Assembly: GCF_022429625.1 (NCBI RefSeq)
Contig: NZ_CP092483.1
Coordinates: forward strand, 2,790,001 to 2,854,000
Source: Devosia lacusdianchii
GTDB taxonomy: Bacteria; Pseudomonadota; Alphaproteobacteria; Rhizobiales; Devosiaceae
Direction of reading: 5' to 3'
Length of the DNA stretch: 64,000 bases
In this document: piece by piece, positions 46,961 through 55,805 of the stretch
Layout: each line of letters starts with the position of its first letter
How positions within the stretch are numbered: the first letter of the stretch is position 1
Translations under genes and position numbers: made by a program
Notes under the pieces: generated by a model
Databases searched by the model: none
What the model was told of the DNA's origin: nothing
The model's input: only the letters and a program-made list of their open reading frames with translations

Positions 46961-47497
46961 TTACCCCACCCGCCCCTGCGCGTCGTGCTGCTTCCGCGTC
47001 AAACTCGAAAACACCACGCCCGGCGCCACCTGGTGCACCAGCCGCTCCAGGTCGTTGAACGACACATCCACATGTTCGAGCGTCACCACCACGTCCTTGC
47101 CCGACACCAGCGATTTTTCCGTCCCCGGCCCCGTAAATAGCGCCGGGTCGAGACCGGACAGCGTCACGTGCAGCCTGTGCCCATTGGTGCTGTCATGGAA
47201 AATCGACACCACGCGCGCCCAGGGCACCAGCCGGGGTTCGCGCATGCGATGGTCCAGCAGGCCCTCCGGCGTCAGCGTCAGCTGCGGCCTGCGGTCCAGC
47301 AGCAGCCGAAGGTCGAACAGGCCCGCCGCGATCATGGCCGGCCCCCCGACCAGCGTCAGCCAATGTGACTCCGAGGCGTTGCCGCGCACGAGCGCCGTCA
47401 CGCCCGCCCCGAGCAGCAACAGGCCGATGCCCAGCTTGACGGCCAGCATGACCAGCCAGCCTGGCGTAAGTCGGTTATGAAGCACGATCGTCTGCAT
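46961..47497 (-). CDS. membrane protein with PH-like cytoplasmic domain, unknown
   Basis: 178 aa from ATG 47497 with GGGAGG upstream. Two adjacent hydrophobic helices near the N-terminus (LVMLAVKLGIGLLLLGAGVTALV and LTLVGGPAMIAAGLFDLRLLL), followed by a beta-rich domain of about 110 residues (PQLTLTPEGLLDHRMREPRLVPWARVVSIFHDSTNGHRLHVTL), like the PH-type domains of STM3941-like proteins. Function unknown. Confidence 0.75.
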   Translation of the reverse strand: MQTIVLHNRLTPGWLVMLAVKLGIGLLLLGAGVTALVRGNASESHWLTLVGGPAMIAAGLFDLRLLLDRRPQLTLTPEGLLDHRMREPRLVPWARVVSIFHDSTNGHRLHVTLSGLDPALFTGPGTEKSLVSGKDVVVTLEHVDVSFNDLERLVHQVAPGVVFSSLTRKQHDAQGRVG

Positions 47498-47650
47498 TGC
47501 CCCCTCCCCCAGATCAGCATAGCCGCACGCAATACGGCTGTCATGGCTGACCCCGCCGCTCATTACTTCACCTTGTGATCACCGCCCCTCTCGACTCCGC
47601 ACCCCGACACACGCTAGAACAAAACAGGAACATTATCTGTCGAGGTCGCC

Positions 47651-47845
47651 ATGCCCACCTTCACCACCGAACTCGCCAACCGCACCACCCGCGAGCTGCC
47701 GCTCACCCTGGCCGAGGCCAGCCAGATGGCCGAAGCCGGCTTCAAGTTTGCCGAGTTCGAGCCCGAATATGGTCGCTACCGCCTGAGCAAGCCCTATGAA
47801 CTGGTCATCATCCGCGACACCAACACCCTGACCATCCGCCAATAG
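47651..47845 (+). CDS. small hypothetical protein (64 aa), with a disrupted second copy downstream
   Basis: MPTFTTELANRTTRELPLTL followed by AEASQMAEAGFKFAEFEPEY and a C-terminus SKPYELVIIRDTNTLTIRQ. Soluble, mixed alpha/beta, no known family. The duplicated 3' half at 48151-48359 preserves the protein sequence nearly unchanged, supporting a real gene. Stands alone. Confidence 0.75.
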   Translation: MPTFTTELANRTTRELPLTLAEASQMAEAGFKFAEFEPEYGRYRLSKPYELVIIRDTNTLTIRQ

Positions 47846-48018
47846 CCGCTGCCACGCCACGCGCCGCGCCGCCACACCAACCCGCCTCAGTCCGACGCCG
47901 CTGGCTCCCTTCATCCGTCCCTCCCCCTGCCTGCTGCCTCCCTCCCTCTCTCCCCTACGCCACACGCTTTGCAAATAGGTCCTAACTGCATTTGCGGAAC
48001 CATCATGGCTTCCCTTGC

Positions 48019-48251
48019 CCGCCATTCGGGCCTTGTTCGCTTAAATCGCGCCACTGGCGCGATTTGCCCCTTCGGGTCGCTTCAAGCCCTCATGGCCTTC
48101 TCGCCTCGGATCGCTCCACCGGAGCGCTCCGCCCTGCGGGACGGCTCGAAGCCAGCCAGATGGCCGAGGCCCCGCCACTCGGGCGCAGCCTCGCGGCCTT
48201 CTCGTCTCAAATCGCTCCACCGGAGCGATTTGCCCTACGGGACAACTCGAA
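48019..48251 (-). repeat. copies 3-5 of the ~80-bp structured repeat, in tandem
   Basis: All are in the orientation opposite to copies 1 and 2: 48019-48086 (a variant, palindrome AAATCGCGCC ACT GGCGCGATTT), 48087-48151 (truncated at one end, palindrome ATCGCTC CACCG GAGCG) and 48172-48251 (palindrome AAATCGCTCC ACC GGAGCGATTT). The last two each end GGGAC..CTCGAAG. Between the second and third lies a 21-bp scrap of the duplicated 64-aa gene. Confidence 0.75.
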
Positions 48252-48359
48252 GGGTTCAAGTTCGCCGAATTCGAGCCCGAATATGGCCGCACCCTTCTGA
48301 GCAAGCCCTATGAACTGGTCATCATCCGCGGCACCAACACGCTCACAATCCGCCAATAG
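48151..48359 (+). pseudogene. remnant second copy of the 64-aa gene, split by a repeat
   Basis: 48151-48171 encodes ASQMAEA and 48252-48359 encodes GFKFAEFEPEYGRTLLSKPY and the C-terminus to the stop. Exactly between these normally adjacent residues sit 80 bases of repeat, not a multiple of three, so the frame is broken. The N-terminal part of the copy has been replaced by further repeat units. The remaining gap up to 48425 shows no other feature. Confidence 0.8.
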
Positions 48360-48425
48360 CGTCCGGCCGCCGCAACCACCCGCCCCGCCAGCCATTACCC
48401 CTGCCCACAGCAGGAGCGCCAAGCC

Positions 48426-48935
48426 ATGGCCAAGGAACATCCCGACGACAACAAGAAGACCCCGGCCGAAGTGACCGATCGCATCTGGGAACTCGCCAAG
48501 AAGATCGACATCTGCATGTTCACGACGTGGGACGGGCAGAACCAGCGCAGCCGGCCGCTCTCCGCCCGCGTCTTCCGCGAGGAGAATGCCATCCACTTCT
48601 TGGTCGACGTGGAAGGCCACAAGAACGCGGAGATCGAGCGCTTCCCCACCGTCTCGCTCGCCTGGGTCGATAGCGGCGGCCACAAATATGTGGTGATCGC
48701 CGGCAAGGCGAAGCTCAGCAATGACCGCGCCAAAATCGCCAGCCTCTGGTCCGACTGGGACAAGGCCTGGTGGAATGACGAAAACGATCCCTCCATTCGC
48801 CTGATCACGGTCACCCCCGAGGATGGCGAACTCTGGGACAGCCCTAATGCCGCCGTCACCTTCGCCAAGATGGCCGTCGCCGCCGTGACCGGCGCGCCCC
48901 CCAAAATGGGCGACAATGCCGAGGTCAAGCTCTAG
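48426..48935 (+). CDS. general-stress-type pyridoxamine 5'-phosphate oxidase-like protein
   Basis: 169 aa. Split-barrel FMN-binding fold of the general-stress-protein-26 type: DRIWELAKKIDICMFTTWDGQNQRSRPLSARVFREENAIHFLVD, then a WNDENDPSIRLITVTPEDGELWDSP segment typical of the group. Flavin or heme binding likely, reaction unknown. A paralogue with an added histone-like tail lies at 63301. Confidence 0.88.
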   Translation: MAKEHPDDNKKTPAEVTDRIWELAKKIDICMFTTWDGQNQRSRPLSARVFREENAIHFLVDVEGHKNAEIERFPTVSLAWVDSGGHKYVVIAGKAKLSNDRAKIASLWSDWDKAWWNDENDPSIRLITVTPEDGELWDSPNAAVTFAKMAVAAVTGAPPKMGDNAEVKL

Positions 48936-49166
48936 TCGCAGGGCCGTCCCGCCGGCGCGGGACGGTGCCCGCCAAAAAAACTTATCCCCGCCCCCAATCC
49001 CTCCCGCATACTCCAGCCATCCCCGCCAACACGCGGCCCCGACGCAGGGTTCGGGCGGGGAGGCTGGAGACGGGGGCGCCCGTTTGGCTGGGCAGAAAGT
49101 CGGCAACCGGGCTTGCAACAATAGTCCCGCTTAGCCGGACCCAGTGAGAAAGCTCCAGATCCGTGA

Positions 49167-49221
49167 TGGGCGGCCCTTGGCTCCCTGAGTTTGTAAACTG
49201 GATCGAGCCAAAGGCCGCCCA
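49167..49221. repeat. large nested inverted repeat
   Basis: 17-bp arms TGGGCGGCCCTTGGCTC (49167-49183) and GAGCCAAAGGCCGCCCA (49205-49221) pair with a single mismatch. The 21-nt loop contains a second palindrome, AGTTT GT AAACT (49188-49199). It lies in a 442-base gap without genes; the rest of the gap shows only a GC-rich hairpin near 48940-48965. Confidence 0.7.
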
Positions 49222-49377
49222 TTACCCGCCGCGGGCGCATCTGCGCTCCCGCGGGCGCTTACGCTCCGTACAACCGCTGGCGCAAGCCGGGCGGCGCACA
49301 ATTATGTCCGCGATCCCACTTATCCCCGCTCCCCGCTGCCGCCTTATCATCGGCCGGAATACAACGAGGAGACGACC

Positions 49378-49740
49378 TTGACCCTCCCCCATCTCGGCGA
49401 TCGCGGCATTGCCAGCTACAACCGGCTCAACCGCGACCTCGCCGCCTTCAACTACGTGCTGCGCGTCGCCAAGCCGTCCGGTGCCTGCCACGCCCATACG
49501 CTGTTCACGCTCAATGGCCTGTTCAATCGCGCCAACCGGCTGTTCCACCGCCATGCCGACCTGCCGCAATTCATCCTGGTCAGTCCCGATGCCACCATGA
49601 GCCAGGCCGATCTCGCCATCCTGGTGGCGCAGCTGACAGCCGCCTGCCTCGCCTTCGAGGAACGCTACCAACACCTGACCGAAGACGGACGCAAGCGCGC
49701 CGCCGCCCTGCATATCGCCAACGGCACGTCCACGAGCTGA
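49378..49740 (+). CDS. hypothetical protein
   Basis: 120 aa from a TTG with GAGGAG seven bases upstream. Helical, with several His and Arg (YNRLNRDLAAFNYVLRVAKPSG, then LFNRANRLFHRHADLPQFI). No signal peptide or membrane span. No family recognised. Confidence 0.6.
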   Translation: MTLPHLGDRGIASYNRLNRDLAAFNYVLRVAKPSGACHAHTLFTLNGLFNRANRLFHRHADLPQFILVSPDATMSQADLAILVAQLTAACLAFEERYQHLTEDGRKRAAALHIANGTSTS

Positions 49741-49780
49741 CCGCCTTGAAACCGCCACCACGGGGATGCATCACAATGCC

Positions 49781-50137
49781 ATGCGCAAAGCCGTCCTCAC
49801 CGCCCTCGCCCTCATCGCAGCCACCGCACCCGCCTACGCCCTGACCATCACGGCGCGCGTCTCCGGCGGGAATATCGCCGTGCATAGCGGGCCGGGCGGC
49901 GATTATCCGATCCTTGGTCGCGTCGCCGACGGCAGCGAAATCCCCATCGACCACTGCACCCAGACCGACTCCGATTCCGCCTTCGGCAGCTGGGGCGATG
50001 CCGGCTATCCGCTCGGCGGCGCCGGCGCCACCCAATGGTGCCGCATCCCCGACCAAGGCTGGGTCCGGCGATCAGGCATAGTCGGCCGCGGCCTGGTCAA
50101 CGTCACGCCCCCCGACTTCTCCGGCCCCGGCTGGTAG
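49781..50137 (+). CDS. small secreted SH3-like protein
   Basis: 118 aa. Signal peptide MRKAVLTALALIAATAPAYA. Single SH3-like module (ISGGNIAVHSGPGGDYPILG-type strand pattern, TQWCRIPDQGWVRRSGI). No crystallin-like module. An in-frame ATG 15 bases upstream is possible. Related in design to the SH3 proteins at 36.8-39.0 and 62.3 kb. Confidence 0.72.
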   Translation: MRKAVLTALALIAATAPAYALTITARVSGGNIAVHSGPGGDYPILGRVADGSEIPIDHCTQTDSDSAFGSWGDAGYPLGGAGATQWCRIPDQGWVRRSGIVGRGLVNVTPPDFSGPGW

Positions 50138-50379
50138 CAGCCACCGGCGGAACGCAGCGGGCGCCACAACCGCCGCGCCCGGATCGAGCAGCCGAGCCTC
50201 ACGCCCACAACCACCCTCTTCTCCACAACCCGGCTTGCCAAGCCCACCTTCATTTGTCAGACATATGTCATTAGGCAGATTTCGAGGGAAATTCGATCTG
50301 CGCAAAATGACCGGCTCCCGACGAGGCGCCGGCACTCGGGAACGTCCAAGAACTGGCTCTGCACAAGGAGGGAGCTTCC

Positions 50380-51984
50380 ATGAATGCATTGTTGAAAATC
50401 GCCGGCGCGCTTGCCGTGGCGACGGCTTTGACCGCGCCGGCACTGGCACAGACGACCGTCATCGCACCGAGCGGATCCACCGCCGGCACCTACATGGACT
50501 ACATGAAAACAGTCTATGATCGCGGCACCGGCTCCGAACTGCTGCAGATCCCGATCGCGACCTTCGACAAGGAATTTGAGCTGACGCCGATGGCGGCGGA
50601 AAGCTGGAGCCAGTCCGAGGACGGCCTCACCTGGACCTTCAAGCTGCGCGCCGGCCTCGTCTGGTCCGATGGCGAACCGCTGACCGCGGAAGACTACGTC
50701 TTCGCCCTGCAGCGCGCCGCCACCTCAGGCTATGATTTTGCCTGGTATTGGGATTTTGCCGGCGGCATCAAGGGCTGGAAGGAAGTCACCGAAGGCACTG
50801 CCAACGTTGCGACCCTCGGCCTCAAGGCTGTCGACGACCTCACTATCGAAGTCACCACCGTCGCCCCCAAACCCTATCTGCCATCGGTCACCAGCCTCTG
50901 GTACCCCGTGCCCAAGCACAAGGTTGATGAGCTTGGTGATGACTGGGCCGTCAATGTCGAGTCCATCGTATCCTCCGGCCCGTTCGAGATCGAGAGCTGG
51001 GAGAAGTCGAACAATTCCGTCGTCTTCACCAAGTCCGATACCTATACCGGCCCCTGGTCGCCTGTGATCGATCGCCTGGAACTCGATCCGACGCTTAACG
51101 CCCCCGAAGTCGGCCTCCCCGCATTCCTGGCCGGCGATTCCGATTATTCCTTCCTCAATACCGGCCAGGTGCCGGTGGCGACCCAGCGCTTCCCCGATGG
51201 CATCCGCAAGAACGCCGTCTTCGCCACCTCGTACATTTCGTACGATCTCGATGCCGCCCCGTTCAACGACGTCAACGTTCGCCGCGCCTTCTACTATGCG
51301 GTCGACCGTGCCGAGCTGACCTCAACCGTGCTCAAGGATATCGCCATCCCGGCCGGTTCGATCCTGCCGCCCGGCTATCCCGGCTACAGCGAGTCTGTCG
51401 TCGCCCAGGCGACCTTCGACCCGGAAAAGGCCAAGCAATTCCTGGCCGATGCCGGTTTCCCCAATGGCGAAGGCTTCCCCGATGTCGAAATCTGGTATCG
51501 CGACGAGGGTGGCTACAACGGCGCTATCGTGCCCGCCATGGCGCAATACCTGCAGGCCGAATTCAAGGAAGTCCTGGGCATCAACCTCAATGTCCGCCCG
51601 CTGCCGGGCCCGGAATGGATGGATGGTCTGCGCGGCAAGAAGAACAACATCTTCATCGCGCCCTATGAATACGACTACCTCGATCCGTCCAACTTCTACG
51701 GCATCTTCTACAATGGCGGCCGTCACGGCTACTTCATCCCCGAATATGACGAGCTGGTCGCCAAGGCCGACTCCGAGCCGGTCTGGGAAGAACGCGTCAA
51801 GCTCTATGCTCAGGCTGAGCAGGTGATGATCGACCAGGGCCTCATCGTCCCGCTCGTTCACCCGATCACCATCGCCGTTATCTCCGACCAGCTCGGCGGC
51901 GACGCGGCCGCGCCCAACAAGCTCGGCTTTACCTCGCTCGATCGCCTTGCCCACTACTTCTTCACCCATCTGACGAAGCAGTAG
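50380..51984 (+). CDS. ABC transporter peptide/opine-type substrate-binding protein
   Basis: 534 aa. Signal peptide MNALLKIAGALAVATALTAPALAQ, with GGAGGGAG before the ATG. SBP family 5 features: WTFKLRAGLVWSDGEPLTAEDYVFAL near 80, and NDVNVRRAFYYAVDRAELTSTVL at about 290. Periplasmic receptor for peptides or similar ligands. First gene of an operon with fused ATPases and two permeases. An attenuating hairpin follows it, which would keep binding-protein mRNA in excess. Confidence 0.94.
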   Translation: MNALLKIAGALAVATALTAPALAQTTVIAPSGSTAGTYMDYMKTVYDRGTGSELLQIPIATFDKEFELTPMAAESWSQSEDGLTWTFKLRAGLVWSDGEPLTAEDYVFALQRAATSGYDFAWYWDFAGGIKGWKEVTEGTANVATLGLKAVDDLTIEVTTVAPKPYLPSVTSLWYPVPKHKVDELGDDWAVNVESIVSSGPFEIESWEKSNNSVVFTKSDTYTGPWSPVIDRLELDPTLNAPEVGLPAFLAGDSDYSFLNTGQVPVATQRFPDGIRKNAVFATSYISYDLDAAPFNDVNVRRAFYYAVDRAELTSTVLKDIAIPAGSILPPGYPGYSESVVAQATFDPEKAKQFLADAGFPNGEGFPDVEIWYRDEGGYNGAIVPAMAQYLQAEFKEVLGINLNVRPLPGPEWMDGLRGKKNNIFIAPYEYDYLDPSNFYGIFYNGGRHGYFIPEYDELVAKADSEPVWEERVKLYAQAEQVMIDQGLIVPLVHPITIAVISDQLGGDAAAPNKLGFTSLDRLAHYFFTHLTKQ

Positions 51985-51998
51985 TTTCGATCGCGCCA

Positions 51999-52030
51999 GC
52001 GCTTCCCGGATCCCCAAGGCCGGGAAGCGC
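51999..52030 (+). other. intercistronic hairpin in the ABC operon
   Basis: Perfect 11-bp stem, GCGCTTCCCGG/CCGGGAAGCGC with a 10-nt loop, between the binding-protein and ATPase genes. No T-run, so it is more likely a mRNA stabiliser or attenuator than a terminator. Confidence 0.6.
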
Positions 52031-52054
52031 CCCGCTCTCCAGCAAGGCAGGCCA

Positions 52055-53812
52055 ATGCCCCTCGTGGAAATCTCCGACCTCAAGGTCAGCTTCAGCCAAT
52101 ACGGCGGCCAGATCGATGCGGTACGTGGCGTGAGTTTCTCCGTCAACGAAGGCGAAAGCCTGGGCATTGTCGGCGAATCCGGCTCCGGCAAATCGGTCTC
52201 GTGCAGCGCCTTGCTCCGCCTTCTCCCCGCGACCGCCAATGTCACCGCGGCATCGCTGAAGCTCGATGGCATCGACGTTCTCAAGGCTGGCAAGGAAGAC
52301 CTGGCCCGCATGCGCGGCCGCGCCGCCGCGATGATCTTCCAGGACCCGATGACCGCCTTCGATCCGGTCTTCACCATCGGCCACCAGATCGCCGAGACGA
52401 TTATTGCCCACCGCAAGATCAGTAAACGCGAAGCGCTCGCCGAGGCCGAACAACTGCTGCTCCGCGTAGAGATCAAGAACGCCGCCGATATCCTCGGCTA
52501 TTACCCGCATCAGCTGTCCGGCGGCATGCTGCAGCGCGCCATGATCGCCATGGCGCTGTCCTGTCGGCCCAAAGTGCTGATCGCCGACGAGCCGACCACC
52601 GCGCTTGATGTCACCATCCAGGCGCAGATCCTCCATCTCATCAAGAAGGTGCAGGCCGAGTTCGGCATGGCCCTGATCATGATCACCCATGATCTGGGCG
52701 TCATCGCTGAAACCGTGGATCGCGTGCTGGTCATGTATAATGGCGAGGTCATGGAAGAAGGTCCCGTTCAGCAGATTTTCGACGCCCCCAAGCACGACTA
52801 TACCAAAGCCCTGCTCGCCAGCCTCCATTCCAGCTTTGAGCCCTCCAAGGACAGCGATCCCACGGCCGCCCCGGCGCTCGAATTGCGTGGTCTGGCCAAG
52901 GCCTATCGCATCCGCCGGCGCTCCGGTTTCTTCCACACCTATGGCGATTTCCACGCTGTCCGCGCCGTCGATGTCGTGCTGCCGCGCAACAAGATCGTCG
53001 CCATTGTCGGCGAATCCGGCTCCGGCAAGACCACGACCGGCCTGATGGCGATGCGCCTGACCGAACCGAGTGGCGGCCAGATACTTGTCGACGGCACCGA
53101 TATCTCGGGCCTTGAGCCCGCCGAACTCAAATCCTTCCGCCGCCGCATGCAGATCGTTTTCCAGGACAGCTACTCGGCCCTTGATCCGATGATGACCCTG
53201 GCCCAGATCATCGCCGAACCACTGCACATTCACGGCATCGGCACGCCGCGCGAACAGACCGAGAAAGCCCTCGACTGGCTCGAGCGCGTCGGCCTGCCGC
53301 GCAATTTCGGCTCCCGCTATTCGCACGAACTCTCCGGCGGCCAGCGTCAACGCGTCGCCATCGCCCGCGCCCTCATTCTGGAGCCCTCGGTGCTCGTCGC
53401 CGACGAGCCGACCTCGGCCCTCGATGTCACGGTCAAGGCGCAGATCATCGGCCTGCTGAAGCAACTTCAGGCCGAAATGGGGCTGTCGATCCTGTTCATC
53501 AGCCATGACCTCTCGACGGTCAAATCCCTGACCGACACGGTAGTGGTCATGTATCGCGGCCGCGTCGTCGAAGAAGCGCCGACCCAGCGCATCTTCTCGG
53601 ACCCGCAGCATCCCTATACGCGCGCCCTGCTTGATGCGATCCCGGCGACCAATCCGCGCGACCGCCGCGAGCGCACCTTCCTCGCCGCCAGCGACATCGA
53701 GGCCCAAACCCCGCGCTTCACCGTCATCCAGACCGGCCTGGCCCCCAATGCCAGCCCGCAACTGGTGACCATCGCTCCCAATCACCGCGTCGAAGCGATC
53801 GTGACGACATGA
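52055..53812 (+). CDS. fused dipeptide-type ABC ATPase (DppD-DppF arrangement)
   Basis: 585 aa with two complete ATPase domains. Domain 1: Walker A GESGSGKS at about 43-50, signature LSGGM. Domain 2 (from about residue 270): GESGSGKT, signature LSGGQ, Walker [14 protein letters not shown]-terminal extensions of both match oligopeptide transporters. Energises uptake through the two permeases that follow. The fusion is common in Hyphomicrobiales. Confidence 0.95.
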   Translation: MPLVEISDLKVSFSQYGGQIDAVRGVSFSVNEGESLGIVGESGSGKSVSCSALLRLLPATANVTAASLKLDGIDVLKAGKEDLARMRGRAAAMIFQDPMTAFDPVFTIGHQIAETIIAHRKISKREALAEAEQLLLRVEIKNAADILGYYPHQLSGGMLQRAMIAMALSCRPKVLIADEPTTALDVTIQAQILHLIKKVQAEFGMALIMITHDLGVIAETVDRVLVMYNGEVMEEGPVQQIFDAPKHDYTKALLASLHSSFEPSKDSDPTAAPALELRGLAKAYRIRRRSGFFHTYGDFHAVRAVDVVLPRNKIVAIVGESGSGKTTTGLMAMRLTEPSGGQILVDGTDISGLEPAELKSFRRRMQIVFQDSYSALDPMMTLAQIIAEPLHIHGIGTPREQTEKALDWLERVGLPRNFGSRYSHELSGGQRQRVAIARALILEPSVLVADEPTSALDVTVKAQIIGLLKQLQAEMGLSILFISHDLSTVKSLTDTVVVMYRGRVVEEAPTQRIFSDPQHPYTRALLDAIPATNPRDRRERTFLAASDIEAQTPRFTVIQTGLAPNASPQLVTIAPNHRVEAIVTT

Positions 53813-53837
53813 GGGAGGTTACAATGCATCTCGCCAA

Positions 53838-53962
53838 CCCCACCCCCCTCCCAACCTCCCCCGCAAGCGGGGAGGTGCCGCTCGGCATTTTGGGCACTAT
53901 TGCACCGCACCCGCTGGCAGATACCTCCCCCTTGATGGGGAAGGCTAGGAGGGGGTGGGGCC
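53838..53962. repeat. C-rich composite repeat inside an operon
   Basis: Two opposed hairpins (ACCTCCCC GCAAG CGGGGAGGT near 53852-53876, and CCTCCCCCTTGATGGGGAAGG near 53927-53946), bounded by CCCCACCCCC and GGGGGTGGGG. It lies between the ATPase and first permease genes of the ABC operon. Same design as 16412-16535 and 46794-46952. Confidence 0.65.
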
Positions 53963-53990
53963 ACGCTCACCGGCCATTGGAGGGCAATCA

Positions 53991-54920
53991 ATGCTGACCT
54001 ACATCCTCCGCCGCCTCGTCTCCGTCGCTGTCACCTTCATCGTCGTCTCGCTCATCATCTTCCTGATGATGCACGCCATCCCGGGCGGGCCGTTCGACGC
54101 CAATGACATGCCGGTCTCCGAGGCCGTCCGCGCCAAGCTGATGGCCCAGCTCGGCCTCGATCAGCCGCTGCACATCCAGTACCTCCGCTACATGTGGGGC
54201 GTGCTGCATTTCGATTTCGGCGTGCCCTATCAGAGCCCCGGCGAAACCGTCACCGAACTTCTGTCCCGCGCCTGGGTGCCCAGCCTCGTCCTCGGCGGCC
54301 TCGGCGTCGTCATCGGCGCGCCGCTCGGCATCCTGCTCGGCATGGCCGCCGCCCTCAACCGCAACACCTGGATCGACTATTTCGCCTCGACCCTGGCGAC
54401 CTTGGGCCTCACCATCCCGGTCTTCGTCACCTCGATGCTGCTGATCCTGGTCTTCGCCATCTGGCTCAACTGGCTTCCCGCCAATGGCTGGGGCAAGCCC
54501 GAACGCTGGATCCTGCCGATCGTCGCTTATGCCCTGATCCCGCTCGCCACCTATGCCCGCTACACCCGCTCGGCCATGCTCGACACGCTCAACAAGCAGT
54601 TCGTCACCGTGCTGCGCGCCAAGGGCCTGAGCGAACGGCGCATCATCTTCCAGCATGTGCTGCGCAATTCGGCCATCCCATTGGTCACCGTGTTCCTGCC
54701 CATGTTCATCGGCACCGCCACCGGCTCGATCTTCGTCGAAGCCATGTTCCGCGTGCCCGGCCTAGGCGCCTATTTCGTCTCCTCCATCGAGGTCCGCGAC
54801 TACCCCCTAGAAATGGCCCTGATGCTGATGATCACCTTCATGTACTGCATCGCCTATCTGCTCTCCGACATCGTCTACGCCCTCATCAATCCACGCATCC
54901 GCGTCGGAGGCGCAGAATGA
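53991..54920 (+). CDS. ABC transporter permease (DppB type)
   Basis: 309 aa, about six membrane helices. N-terminus MLTYILRRLVSVAVTFIVVSLIIFLMMHAIPGGPFD is the standard opening of DppB/OppB. The EAA loop reads AKGLSERRIIFQHVLRNS. GGAGGG precedes the ATG. Its stop overlaps the next start by four bases (ATGA). Confidence 0.95.
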   Translation: MLTYILRRLVSVAVTFIVVSLIIFLMMHAIPGGPFDANDMPVSEAVRAKLMAQLGLDQPLHIQYLRYMWGVLHFDFGVPYQSPGETVTELLSRAWVPSLVLGGLGVVIGAPLGILLGMAAALNRNTWIDYFASTLATLGLTIPVFVTSMLLILVFAIWLNWLPANGWGKPERWILPIVAYALIPLATYARYTRSAMLDTLNKQFVTVLRAKGLSERRIIFQHVLRNSAIPLVTVFLPMFIGTATGSIFVEAMFRVPGLGAYFVSSIEVRDYPLEMALMLMITFMYCIAYLLSDIVYALINPRIRVGGAE

Positions 54921-55804
54921 CCGTCGAGACCGTCACCACCCCCCAGAAGTACCGCCAGCGCAGCCCGCTCTGGTTCGCCCTGCGCCGCTTCTCGGGCAAT
55001 AAGGCCGCCATCGTCGGCGGCATCGTGCTGGGGATCCTGATCCTGATGGCAATTTTCGCGCCCTGGATCACACCCGTGCCGCCAGACGCGCAGCTGTTCC
55101 TTACCGAAGGCCTGGCCTTCCCCTCGGCGCAGCATTGGTTCGGCATCGATGGCCTGGGCCGCGATTTCTACACGCGCATCGTTTACGGAGCGCGCGTCTC
55201 GCTCACCATTGGCTTTGCCGCTGCGGTCTTCAGTGTCGTCATCGGCATTCCGCTCGGCGCTCTGGCCGGCTATTTCGGTGGCAAGACCGACTGGTTCATC
55301 ATGCGTGTCATCGAGCTGTTCTCGGTGGTCCCGCCGCTGCTGGCCGCCATGCTGCTCGGCGCGCTCACGCGTGGCGGGTACGTCACCATCATCCTGATCG
55401 CGGCGCTGTTTGGATGGGTCAACGTGTGCCTGCTCGTCCGCGCCCAGGTCAAAGCCTTTCGTGAAAAGGAGTTCGTCCGCGCCGCCCAGGCTCTGGGCGC
55501 CTCACCCTGGTACGTTATTCGCCGTCATCTCATTCCAAATTCGATCTCTCCGATCATCGTCGGTTTCGTGCTCGCCATTCCCCTGGCGATGATGCTCGAG
55601 GCCAGCCTCAGCTTCCTCGGGATAGGCGTGCCACCGCCCACGCCGACCTGGGGCCAGATGATCAGCGATGGCATCGACTACATGTTTTTCTATTGGCACA
55701 TGGCGGTCTTTCCGACCGCCGCGCTCGCCATCACCGTATTGGCGACGACGCTATTCGGTGACGGCCTGCGCGATGCCCTCGATCCGACTTTGAAAGGCCG
55801 TTGA
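54917..55804 (+). CDS. ABC transporter permease (DppC type)
   Basis: 295 aa. The N-terminal region MTVETVTTPQKYRQRSPLW is followed by a first helix (AIVGGIVLGILILMAIFAPWI) and the DppC-type core; the EAA loop reads AQALGASPWYVIRRHLIPNS. Translationally coupled to the upstream permease. The next gene starts two bases after its stop. Confidence 0.95.
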   Translation: MTVETVTTPQKYRQRSPLWFALRRFSGNKAAIVGGIVLGILILMAIFAPWITPVPPDAQLFLTEGLAFPSAQHWFGIDGLGRDFYTRIVYGARVSLTIGFAAAVFSVVIGIPLGALAGYFGGKTDWFIMRVIELFSVVPPLLAAMLLGALTRGGYVTIILIAALFGWVNVCLLVRAQVKAFREKEFVRAAQALGASPWYVIRRHLIPNSISPIIVGFVLAIPLAMMLEASLSFLGIGVPPPTPTWGQMISDGIDYMFFYWHMAVFPTAALAITVLATTLFGDGLRDALDPTLKGR

Positions 55805-55805
55805 A

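Noticed and set aside
51962..53785. 607-codon antisense frame opposite the fused ABC ATPase
   Set aside because: Shadow frame produced by third-position GC bias; no ribosome site or domain, and the + strand gene has all ATPase motifs.
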